A stretch of 64,000 nt of DNA, taken from NCBI RefSeq assembly GCF_000427445.1, contig NZ_KE386496.1, forward strand, positions 2,212,506 to 2,276,505, given 5' to 3'. Of this stretch, positions 57,032 to 64,000 are shown one piece after another; within the stretch, counting starts at the first letter, position 1, and each line of letters begins with the position of its first letter. Source of the DNA: Methylocapsa acidiphila B2. Lineage in GTDB: Bacteria > Pseudomonadota > Alphaproteobacteria > Rhizobiales > Beijerinckiaceae. The notes under the pieces are model-generated. The model had not been told where the DNA came from and did not search any database. It saw only the letters and a program-made list of their open reading frames with translations. The translations under genes were made by a program, and so were the position numbers.

Positions 57032-58828
57032 TTACTTGCCCGGAAGGGCGAATACGGTCAGCTGACCGCCGAGCGCCGTATAATTTGCGAGCGACGCATA
57101 GCCGCCGACCGCGCCAAGACCTTCGGTTCCCTTCGACAGGCCAGCAGCGAGGCCGATGCCCGCCCAGCCGCCGACGCCCGAGAGCACCGCGACATATTGC
57201 TTGCCTTTGTGCTCATAGGTGATGACGTTGCCGATGATGCCCGAAGGGGTCTTGTATTTGAAGAGCTCGTCGCCGGTGCGAGCGTCGACGGCCTTCAGGT
57301 AGCCTTCCAGCGTTCCGTAGAAGACGACGTTGCCGGCGGTCGCGAGCGCGCCCGACCAAACCGAGAAGGGCTCTTTCTTCTGCCAGACGATCTTGCCGGC
57401 CTTGGCGTCCCAGGCGGTGAAATTGCCGAGATTGGTATCGCCCTTCGGCGGATACATCGACAGAGTCGCGCCGACATAGGGCTGGCCCGCCGCATAGCTC
57501 ACACGGAACGGCTCGTAATCCATCGCGACGTGGTTGGCCGGGATGTAGAACAGATTGGTCAGCGGCGAATAGGCCGCCGGCTGCTGGTCCTTGACGCCGA
57601 GCGCGGCCGGCATGACGCCCTGGGTGTTCACGTCCTCGCCATTGGCCTCGGTCGAGAATTCCTTGACGACGAGCGGGCGGCCATAGGTCTTGGAGTTCTT
57701 GTCGAGATCGACCTTGGTCGCCCAGTTGACGGCCGGATCGAATTTCTCGGCGACGAGCGGCTCGCCGGTGACGCGGTCGATCGTGTAGCCGAAGCCATTG
57801 CGATCGAAGTGGACGAGAACCTTGCGCGCTTCCTGACCGACGAGGATCGACTCGTTGATGGAGTCATAGTCCCACTGGTCATGCGGGGTCAGCTGATAGA
57901 CCCATTTGGCGACGCCCGTGTCCGCGTCGCGCGCCCAAATCGTCATCGACCAACGATTGTCGCCCGGACGCTGCACCGGGTTCCAGGTCGAGGGGTTGCC
58001 CGACCCGTAATAAATGAGGTTCAGATCGGGGTCATAGGAGAACCAGCCCCAGGTGGCCCCGCCGCCGATCTTCCACTGGTCGCCCTTCCAGCTCGAGGTG
58101 CTGGATTCCTTGCCAACCGGCTTGCCGAGATAGGTGGTCTTTTCGGGATCGATCAGCGTGTCCGCGTCCGTGCCGACCGAATAGCCGCGCCATACTTTCT
58201 TGCCGGTCTTGAGGTCATAGGCCGTGACATGGCCGCGGACGCCGAACTCGCCTCCGGAGATGCCGACCAGAACCTTGTTCTTGATGACCTGCGGGGCCGA
58301 GGTGCCGGTTTCGCCCTTGGCCGGATCGCCGTTCTTGACGGACCAGACGACCGCGCCGGTCTTCGCATCGACCGCGACAAGCGTCGTGTCGGCCTGATAT
58401 TGAATGATCTTGCCGTCGGCATAGGCGACGCCGCGATTGACCGTGTCGCAGCACATGACGGGAATGACGTTCGGATCCTGCTTCGGCTCATATTTCCAAA
58501 GGATCTTGCCGTCGTGGTTCAAATCGAGCGCATAGATGATATTGGGGAAGGGCGTGTTGAAATACATCACGTCGCCGATCACCAGCGGGCCGCCCTCATG
58601 GCCGCGCAGCACGCCGGTCGAGAAGCTCCAAACCGGGACGAGATTCCTGACATTGTCGGAATTGATTTGGTCGAGCTCGGAATAGCGGCGGTTGGCGTAG
58701 TCGCCCGTCGGCAACGCCCATTGTTTGGCGTCTTTCGAAAGGGCGATCAATTCGTCATTGGCGTAAGAGGCGCCACTGGCCAAAAGCGCCGTGGCTGCGA
58801 CGCAGGACATAAGCAGGAACTTGCGCAT
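57032..58828 (-). CDS. xoxF: XoxF, lanthanide-dependent methanol dehydrogenase
   Basis: The 598-residue periplasmic quinoprotein oxidises methanol with PQQ and a lanthanide. A signal peptide (about 23 residues, ending SYA) is followed by the eight-bladed propeller. The active site has the vicinal disulfide Cys126-Cys127 (VMCCDTV), Glu194 (GGEFGVRG), Asn278 (GSGNPSTWN), the catalytic Asp320 and Asp322 (HDQWDYD). The extra Asp322, which calcium-type MxaF lacks, marks a lanthanide enzyme. The overall pattern is like the XoxF5 clade, but clade assignment needs a tree. The ATG at 58828 has a GGAGG-type site. xoxG and xoxJ follow. Confidence 0.97.
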   Translation of the reverse strand: MRKFLLMSCVAATALLASGASYANDELIALSKDAKQWALPTGDYANRRYSELDQINSDNVRNLVPVWSFSTGVLRGHEGGPLVIGDVMYFNTPFPNIIYALDLNHDGKILWKYEPKQDPNVIPVMCCDTVNRGVAYADGKIIQYQADTTLVAVDAKTGAVVWSVKNGDPAKGETGTSAPQVIKNKVLVGISGGEFGVRGHVTAYDLKTGKKVWRGYSVGTDADTLIDPEKTTYLGKPVGKESSTSSWKGDQWKIGGGATWGWFSYDPDLNLIYYGSGNPSTWNPVQRPGDNRWSMTIWARDADTGVAKWVYQLTPHDQWDYDSINESILVGQEARKVLVHFDRNGFGYTIDRVTGEPLVAEKFDPAVNWATKVDLDKNSKTYGRPLVVKEFSTEANGEDVNTQGVMPAALGVKDQQPAAYSPLTNLFYIPANHVAMDYEPFRVSYAAGQPYVGATLSMYPPKGDTNLGNFTAWDAKAGKIVWQKKEPFSVWSGALATAGNVVFYGTLEGYLKAVDARTGDELFKYKTPSGIIGNVITYEHKGKQYVAVLSGVGGWAGIGLAAGLSKGTEGLGAVGGYASLANYTALGGQLTVFALPGK

Positions 58829-59232
58829 TCATTTCCTCCGGACAGTTTAGTCGTGGCGACTGCGATGCTTATCGCGCCTCGGCAGCCGCCTCTCATAGAA
58901 TGCCTTCGCCGACCGCGTGTCATGACGCCGACGAGGCATTGCAGTTTCCACACGGAGGCCCTGCCTCACGTTCAAAGAGCGCCCGCGGTCCCGTCCGCTG
59001 ACTTCTTGAAGCCGGAAAACTCCACGAGACGTATATATTGGCGCATCCTGTGACACAATAGCCATTCCAGACGCCGCGCAGAGCGCCGCCCGATCCAAGA
59101 AAATCGGCGGATTTGGCTTCGGCGCCCGTTATCCGACGCGATCGGAGCCGAGCGATTTCCTTCGAGATGCACGGATTTTGGGGGCCGACGCGCGACAGCG
59201 CAATGATGGACGGACGCGCGCCTTGGAAAATC
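58829..59232. other. Upstream region of xoxF
   Basis: About 400 bases between xoxF and the next minus-strand gene. The xoxF promoter must lie here. I recognised no operator or riboswitch. There is no supported gene. Confidence 0.5.
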
Positions 59233-59574
59233 CTAAAAGCAGCGAATTTCCGCTTCGGCCTGAGCCCGACGCAAATCCGCGGCGGTGGCCTTGGCGAGTT
59301 CGCTCGCGCGAAACAAACTGCCGATCTGGCCCTGCGCTTGGCTCATGCTGGCGACCGTCTCCGCCTCGACATAGCGCTCGTAAGGAAGCAAGGACGCGAT
59401 GACGTCAATCGAGCAGGAGCAGCGCTTCAGCGCGTCGCGCGTCTCTCCGTTCGCCTTCATGCAGACGAAGACATAATCAGCGCGGGCCTCCGTCGGATAA
59501 TCATTGGCGGCGTCGGCCGCCGCCGCGCCCGCGCCGGAAGCCAAGAGCAAAAGTGAGGCGTAAAGGATCTTCAT
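59233..59574 (-). CDS. Small secreted cysteine-containing protein upstream of xoxF
   Basis: The 113-residue precursor has a clear signal peptide (MKILYASLLLLASGAGAAAA). The mature part begins YPTEARADYVFVCMKANGE, then LKRCSCSIDVIASLLPYERYVEAE and a late FRASELAKATAADLRRAQAEAE, here split by description, with a terminal EIRCF. Four cysteines are present in the mature region. I associate this kind of protein with methanol-oxidation clusters, but no function is known. Its location upstream of xoxF on the same strand supports a link. Confidence 0.8.
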   Translation of the reverse strand: MKILYASLLLLASGAGAAAADAANDYPTEARADYVFVCMKANGETRDALKRCSCSIDVIASLLPYERYVEAETVASMSQAQGQIGSLFRASELAKATAADLRRAQAEAEIRCF

Positions 59575-59747
59575 CGGCCAATATCTATGCAAGAAGACGC
59601 GGCGCATCGATGAGATGACGCGGGCGAGCGACGCGCAAGGAAAATGGGCAGACCAATGGATTTGGTCGACCAATTATCCAATTGCGTCTTTTCAAGCATA
59701 GATCGGCCGCAGCCGCGGTTCTAGAGCTTTGACGCCCCGGCGTCGGG

Positions 59748-60065
59748 TTACTCGCCGGGCGTGAGATGAGGCGCCGGAGCGTCGAGGAAAGCTCCGAGCC
59801 GCGATCTCAACCTGCCCTCGCGCGGGCCCGCGCTCCAGGAGCGACGGGCGGGCCTCCGCCTCGTCAGCAGTCCCCAAAGCGCGAAGGCCGCCAGGGGCAG
59901 GAAAACCTGGCAGGTCATGCATAAAAAAACGCCGAGAAGCATGGCGGGCGCCCGGCCGCCGACCAGATAGCAATGGGCGATCAAAAGGGCGAAGGCCAGC
60001 GCCAGCGCCAAGCCGGCGCCCGACAGAAAGCGTTGCGCCTGAAAAAATAACCGGTTCGAAAACAT
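59748..60065 (-). CDS. Small membrane protein, hypothetical
   Basis: The 105-residue product has two hydrophobic segments (about residues 14-35 and 41-66) followed by a basic tail (RRRPARRSW and RLRSRLG). I do not recognise it. The ATG at 60065 is preceded by GAGGGGACGCC, a fair ribosome site. It is co-directional with the xox region. Codon use is like its neighbours. Confidence 0.58.
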   Translation of the reverse strand: MFSNRLFFQAQRFLSGAGLALALAFALLIAHCYLVGGRAPAMLLGVFLCMTCQVFLPLAAFALWGLLTRRRPARRSWSAGPREGRLRSRLGAFLDAPAPHLTPGE

Positions 60066-60200
60066 GGCGTCCCCTCGAGAGGCAAGACCTCGCTATATAA
60101 GCATGATCTATGCCGCACCGCGTCGCCCGTGTTTGTGCGTTTTCGCTCTTTGCGCGCGCTGCTGACGTCCCGAGCGCGTCCCGATTGGACGAGCGGGAGC

Positions 60201-60236
60201 ATGTTCAGAAAAGATTGATCGACTTTTTCTGAACGT
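60201..60236 (-). repeat. Palindromic hairpin after the luciferase-like gene
   Basis: GTTCAGAAAA at 60203-60212 is perfectly inverted at 60225-60234 (TTTTCTGAAC), with outer CA/TG pairs after one mismatch. It lies just after the stop of the gene at 60240-61202 on the minus strand and could terminate it. The sequence (CATGTTCAGAAAA) resembles a short palindrome I know to be frequent between genes in Rhizobiales. Confidence 0.6.
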
Positions 60237-60239
60237 GCC

Positions 60240-61202
60240 CTAGGCCCGCGGCGCGACCTCGCTGGCGAAGCGCTGAAGGCTCTCGACCGCCAAGCCCGGA
60301 TCGAGGCAGGAGATTTTCAAGACGAGGCTCCCGACGGGGACGGCTGCGCGCAGAGCGTCAAGCCTGGTTCGGCAAGTCTCAGGCGATCCGATCAGCGCAT
60401 GCGTCAGAGCGCTTTCGAGCGAGACTGCGGCGGGCGGGCGTCCCATGTGCAGCCGCATCTTATCGGCGAAGCGCTGCAGCGCCGGCAGAGCGGCCTTTTG
60501 CGCGGCCTCGTCCGTATCCGCGACGCAGACGTTTCGCAGGATGACGAGGTCAGGGTCGGCGCCGTCAGGAGCCGCGGCGTGATAGGTGGCGCAAAGCTCG
60601 CTCATCTGCTCCGGCGACCAGGCATGTCCCGCCATGAGCCCCTGCCCGCGCTGCGCCGCCGCCACGACGGCGCCCTTATCGGCCGAGGCGACCCAAACCG
60701 GCAGCCGCGGCTGGAGGAGACGGGGATAGACCGTCACGCCTTCGCAACTTCTCCAGCGGCCCTTGAAAGTCACATCCTGCTCGGCCAGCAATCGAAAGAG
60801 AAGATTCGCCGCCTCGTCCGAGCGCGCCCGCACCTCCCCGGGATCGACGTTGAAATGCGCATATTGAGCAGGAAAAGGCCCGCCGCGGGCGAGGCCCAGA
60901 TTGAGCCGCCCCTGCGAGAGCAGGTCGATCGTTGCGAGATTTTCGGCGAGACGGATGGGATCGTGCAAAGGCAGCAGGATCGCCGCCGCGCCGATCCTGA
61001 TCCGCCGGGTTCGGCCCGAGAGATAGGCCATGAGCGCTAGAGTCGCGCTCGATTGGGTGAAAGCGCTGAAATGATGCTCGGAAGCCCACAGCTCGTCGAG
61101 CCCAAAAAGCTCCGCCTTCTCGGCGAGATCGATCTGGCGCTGAAACGCGGCGAGATTGGTCTCCTCGCCATGCTCGAAATTCAGGAAGAGTCCGAGACGC
61201 AT
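60240..61202 (-). CDS. Luciferase-like (LLM class) flavin-dependent oxidoreductase
   Basis: The 320-residue TIM-barrel protein starts MRLGLFLNFEHGEETNLAAF. It carries the LDELWASEHHFSAFTQSSA segment, the RIRIGAAAILLPLHDPIRLAE strand region and the LNLGLARGGPFPAQYAHF block of bacterial luciferase-like monooxygenases. These use reduced FMN supplied by a partner reductase. The substrate is unknown. The ATG at 61202 begins at the barrel; upstream in-frame sequence is not family-like. It diverges from the GrpB-family gene. Confidence 0.9.
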   Translation of the reverse strand: MRLGLFLNFEHGEETNLAAFQRQIDLAEKAELFGLDELWASEHHFSAFTQSSATLALMAYLSGRTRRIRIGAAAILLPLHDPIRLAENLATIDLLSQGRLNLGLARGGPFPAQYAHFNVDPGEVRARSDEAANLLFRLLAEQDVTFKGRWRSCEGVTVYPRLLQPRLPVWVASADKGAVVAAAQRGQGLMAGHAWSPEQMSELCATYHAAAPDGADPDLVILRNVCVADTDEAAQKAALPALQRFADKMRLHMGRPPAAVSLESALTHALIGSPETCRTRLDALRAAVPVGSLVLKISCLDPGLAVESLQRFASEVAPRA

Positions 61203-61332
61203 TTTCCTCTCGGATTGGCCGACTGAGGCGGGGCCAATTGGCGTGGGGCGCATTTCAATATACGAAATATTCAAAACGAGCCAGGATTGCGGCTCAATTT
61301 CTATTTCGCCAAATGCCGTCGAAGCATTCAAT

Positions 61333-61890
61333 ATGCCGCCGCCGATCCCAGTTACCCTCGTCGAATATAACGCTGATTGGCCGGGGATGGCCGCCGGCTA
61401 TGCCGCGTGTTTAAAGCAGGCGCTCGGCTCGAGTCTTGTAATTGTCCATCATATCGGCTCGACTTCCGTGCCAGGGCTGGGCGCCAAGCCAATCATCGAT
61501 CTGATGCCCCTCGTCACCGATTTGGCGGTGCTCGACCAACAACGCCAGCACGTCGAGGCTCTCGGCTACGTTTGGCATGGCGAACTCGGCATTTCGGGAA
61601 GGCGCTATTGCACGCTTTCCGATAAGATCGGCATTCGCCTGGGGCAGCTTCACTTTTTCAAGGCGGACTCGCCAGACGTCCGGCGTCACATCGCCTTTAG
61701 AGACTACTTGCGCACGCATCCCGAAGCAGCCCGCGCATATGAGCATGAAAAACGCAGAGCGCGAGACCTGCACCCGGACGATTCACACGCCTACACCGAT
61801 AAAAAGGCTGCGTGGATTCAAGTGATCGAAGCGAAAGCGCTCATTTGGTTTGAGACGCGAGAACCGGATCTTCGCAGGAATTCAACCTGA
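61333..61890 (+). CDS. GrpB family protein
   Basis: The 185-residue protein matches the GrpB/UPF0157 family of nucleotidyltransferase-like proteins: VTLVEYNADWPGMAAGY, VHHIGSTSVPGLGAKPIIDLMP (given here only as a label for the GSTSVPG site and the following Asp), then the FRDYLRTHPEAARAYEHEK block. Some relatives are fused to dephospho-CoA kinase, but the biochemical role is unsettled. The ATG at 61333 starts just before the domain. It converges with the amine oxidase gene. Confidence 0.91.
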   Translation: MPPPIPVTLVEYNADWPGMAAGYAACLKQALGSSLVIVHHIGSTSVPGLGAKPIIDLMPLVTDLAVLDQQRQHVEALGYVWHGELGISGRRYCTLSDKIGIRLGQLHFFKADSPDVRRHIAFRDYLRTHPEAARAYEHEKRRARDLHPDDSHAYTDKKAAWIQVIEAKALIWFETREPDLRRNST

Positions 61891-61914
61891 AGCTCAAACG
61901 CCGCCAAACAGGGC

Positions 61915-63504
61915 TTATGACGCTGCGAGCGCGCCCGCCGGCGTGCGCGAAATGAAATAGGCGTTGACCGAAAGGCAAAACTCCTTCCAGGCCGCCGCGA
62001 TGTCGCGCAGGATCGCCTGAAGATAGTCCTTCGAGAGCTTGTCTTCCCCCGGAAAATTCGAGAGGGCGCAGGACGTGCGGTTATATTCGATCACGGAATC
62101 GATGAGGTGCTGGATAAGCCCGTCGAATGTCTTGAGGATTTCCGGCGTCAAGGATGACCTCCCGCGTTCGACCGCGACATGGCTCATGTCGAAAGACAGA
62201 TCCTCGAGCCGCAGAAGGGCGGCGCTGAAAGTCTGCTCCATGGTCGCGACCATCGCCCGCTGCGTTACGATCTCCTTGTCGGCGCTCGCCAGCAGGCGGT
62301 TGAGCTGGGTCCGATACGCGTCGAGCAGCTCCGCCTGCCGCCCCGCCACCCATTGGCTGAACAAGGCGACGCTCTCGGCGTTCGAGCCGGCGGGTTTCTC
62401 CTCAGTCTCGGAGAAGACCGGAGCGAAACGGCCGATTTCCCTGGCGAGTCGGCGCGCCGAGTCGAGCGCGCCTTCCATATAGCCGCCCGCATAGCTCGCC
62501 GTCTCGGAGCCGCCGAAGAACAGCATGCCGCTCCAGGCCGCCTGCCGCAAGAAGGGATTGCCGTAATGAGGATGATCGTCGGGCGGGATCAGGTCGCGCC
62601 GCGAGCAGGTATAGGGCTCTGTCGCCCAGTCCTGATAATGTTGCTCGCCATGCTCGAGCTCGGGCCCGAAGAGCTGGCCGATCTGATTGCCGATCAACAT
62701 CGGCAGGCCGGCCTTAAAGGATTCGCGCAAGGAGGGCGGCAGAGCGAGAAAGCCGCCGATCGCCGCGCGAGTCGCCGTCGCGTCGCAGGCGTCGAAGACT
62801 TCGCCAAGAACGGCTTGCTCATGGGTGACATAGGCGTTGCCGGTATAGCCGGCCTCGCGCCACAAGGGGCGCTCATAGGCGACGACAGCCTTCGCCTCGC
62901 CGGCCATCCAGGTGTAGGTCTCGCGCATAGCCTCGACCAATTGGTCGTCCAGGCTCGGCTCGAAACGAACGTGCTCCTCGACGACGCGCGGCGGCATGGC
63001 GAGGACGACCCGCCGCGCCTGAACGACGAGCAAGGCGTCGCCTTGGCGGAAATGCAGCTCGACGTGATCGCCGCGATTGAAGACCGTGGTCAGCGCCTGC
63101 TCGAGGCGCAGCCGCTCGGCGGGGATCTTCTTGGCGAGCGCCTCGATCACCGAAAGCATGCCGCCTTCGACCCGCCGCGCCCCGGCGTGAACGCTTTCAT
63201 TCTCGGTCGGCGAAGGGCGCTTGTCGTGGTCGTGCAGCCGCATGACGGTCCCGCTGTCATGCTGGGCGAAGCTCACAAGGCCGAGATCCGCGACCAGACG
63301 CGTCATGCCGGGCTGCGTGTCGGGCCAATACCAGGTCGGACCGAGATCCACCCGCATGCCGGCCTTTTCGGAGGGCTCGGAAAGCACGCGCCCCCCCAAT
63401 CTTGGGCGCGCCTCGAACAGGGTGAAGGGCCGCCCTTGGGCCTGCAAGCCTGCGGCGAGCGCTAGCCCGCACAAGCCGCCGCCGACGATTGCAGTGTCCA
63501 GCAT
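61915..63504 (-). CDS. Flavin amine oxidase with extra C-terminal helical domain
   Basis: The 529-residue protein has the FAD-binding motif AIVGGGLCGLALAAGLQ, EARPRLGGRV and the C-terminal FAD loop FFGGSETASYAGGYMEGALDS. The oxidase domain ends near residue 375. About 150 further residues (from SETEEKPAGSN) look all-helical, with QTFSAALLRLEDLSFDM and LKTFDGLIQHLIDSVIEY, and are not part of standard amine oxidases. The ATG at 63504 begins at the FAD motif. A ferredoxin gene lies 117 bases upstream on the same strand. The substrate is unknown. Confidence 0.9.
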   Translation of the reverse strand: MLDTAIVGGGLCGLALAAGLQAQGRPFTLFEARPRLGGRVLSEPSEKAGMRVDLGPTWYWPDTQPGMTRLVADLGLVSFAQHDSGTVMRLHDHDKRPSPTENESVHAGARRVEGGMLSVIEALAKKIPAERLRLEQALTTVFNRGDHVELHFRQGDALLVVQARRVVLAMPPRVVEEHVRFEPSLDDQLVEAMRETYTWMAGEAKAVVAYERPLWREAGYTGNAYVTHEQAVLGEVFDACDATATRAAIGGFLALPPSLRESFKAGLPMLIGNQIGQLFGPELEHGEQHYQDWATEPYTCSRRDLIPPDDHPHYGNPFLRQAAWSGMLFFGGSETASYAGGYMEGALDSARRLAREIGRFAPVFSETEEKPAGSNAESVALFSQWVAGRQAELLDAYRTQLNRLLASADKEIVTQRAMVATMEQTFSAALLRLEDLSFDMSHVAVERGRSSLTPEILKTFDGLIQHLIDSVIEYNRTSCALSNFPGEDKLSKDYLQAILRDIAAAWKEFCLSVNAYFISRTPAGALAAS

Positions 63505-63621
63505 GATGCTTCTCCCGAACCGAATATTGCCGCGCCGCGCGGCCTTCTCCGCGATCCGCCCCATGAACTTAGCAAGACATGGGCCGATCGCGGGCGGATC
63601 CCGCGCCTCGCCGCCGTCAGC

Positions 63622-63954
63622 TCAGCGCTGCGGGACGATGATCAGGCGCTCGACCGGATTGCCCTCAACGAAATGCGACTGAATGATCTCGTCGATGTCC
63701 TCGACCTTCTCTGGCTTGTACCAGATCCCCTCGGGGTAGACGACCATCAGCGGACCAGCGCGGCAAAAGCTGAGGCAGCCCGAGGCGCTCACATTTACGT
63801 CGGGAAGCTGCTTGGCCTCGACCTTTTGCATCAGGCGGTCCCAAAGCGGCTGGGCCCCGTTCTCCATGCAACTCCCGCGCGGATGGCCAGGCGGCCGCTT
63901 CGTGAAACAGGCGAATACGTGGTACTTGAAGACTATCGGTATATCGAGCGACAT
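63622..63954 (-). CDS. Thioredoxin-like [2Fe-2S] ferredoxin
   Basis: The 110-residue protein has the four-cysteine pattern of thioredoxin-like [2Fe-2S] ferredoxins: a Cys in FACFTKRPPGHPRGSC pairs with a second Cys 13 residues later, and SGCLSFCRAG supplies the other two. The fold is completed by PLMVVYPEGIWYKP and the HFVEGNPVERLII end. It is cytoplasmic, with no signal. Such proteins are found near nitrogenase, hydrogenase and oxidase genes, but their partner is often unknown. It lies upstream of the amine oxidase and could supply it with electrons, which is inference. Confidence 0.92.
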   Translation of the reverse strand: MSLDIPIVFKYHVFACFTKRPPGHPRGSCMENGAQPLWDRLMQKVEAKQLPDVNVSASGCLSFCRAGPLMVVYPEGIWYKPEKVEDIDEIIQSHFVEGNPVERLIIVPQR

Positions 63955-64000
63955 AAACCCGTCCTAGATTGGCGACTAAACCGCACTTAGAATTATTCAA

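Noticed and set aside
57197-59053. 618-codon plus-strand open frame
   Set aside because: Antisense shadow of xoxF; the xoxF motifs on the other strand are unambiguous.

Overview
The window is GC-rich alphaproteobacterial chromosome, most likely from a methanotroph or methylotroph of the Rhizobiales (Methylocystaceae/Beijerinckiaceae type). The support is a lanthanide-type methanol dehydrogenase cluster (xoxF-xoxG-xoxJ), a PmoC-family methane-monooxygenase subunit, a 13-cysteine Csp1-type copper storage protein, the alphaproteobacterial cell-cycle regulator GcrA, and the order lptG-lptD-surA-pdxA-rsmA. No plasmid, phage, CRISPR or transposase signal was seen. The assignment rests on recognised protein families, because no database search was possible.

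Layout. 1-16.8 kb is mostly housekeeping: LPS export and outer-membrane assembly (lptG, lptD, surA), pdxA, rsmA, initiator tRNA, ssb, gyrA, a potassium-channel protein, hspQ, nnr (NAD(P)HX repair), an OpgC-type membrane protein and an SGNH hydrolase. 16.9-21.8 kb is an accessory island: an orphan, divergent PmoC, a DUF2946-like protein, a HiPIP, a Cyc2-like haem-porin, a truncated copy of the DUF2946-like gene and a broken C-methyltransferase. 22-30 kb holds gcrA and the complete phosphate regulon phoR-pstSCAB-phoU-phoB with a recognisable Pho box. 31.5-36.3 kb holds ergothioneine biosynthesis (egtB-egtD) followed by an ABC importer whose binding protein and permease are one polypeptide. 36.3-47.5 kb holds purH, a PRC-barrel protein, copper export (copA, copZ), a partly decayed molybdenum locus (mop, modD, a modC remnant, a ModE-like regulator, a YqeB-like Mo-hydroxylase accessory gene) and csp1. 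47.7-54.4 kb holds an S9 peptidase, a secreted beta-helix protein in AT-richer surroundings, folP and a pterin dehydratase. 54.8-60 kb is the xox region with two small unknown secreted proteins. The end carries a luciferase-like oxidoreductase, a GrpB protein, an amine oxidase with an extra C-terminal domain and a [2Fe-2S] ferredoxin.

How it works together. XoxF oxidises methanol and passes electrons to XoxG. Copper handling is spread over the window (PmoC-like, CopA/CopZ, Csp1). The strongest candidate for something undescribed is the island at 16.9-21.2 kb. Its PmoC-like protein keeps the fold signature but has lost three of the six known copper-ligand residues. Beside it lie a Tat-exported HiPIP and a porin-fused monohaem cytochrome, and those two genes are bracketed by 222-bp direct repeats about 95% identical. 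This suggests a mobile or amplifiable periplasmic/outer-membrane electron-transfer module. The second candidate is the ergothioneine locus with a binding-protein-first importer fusion.
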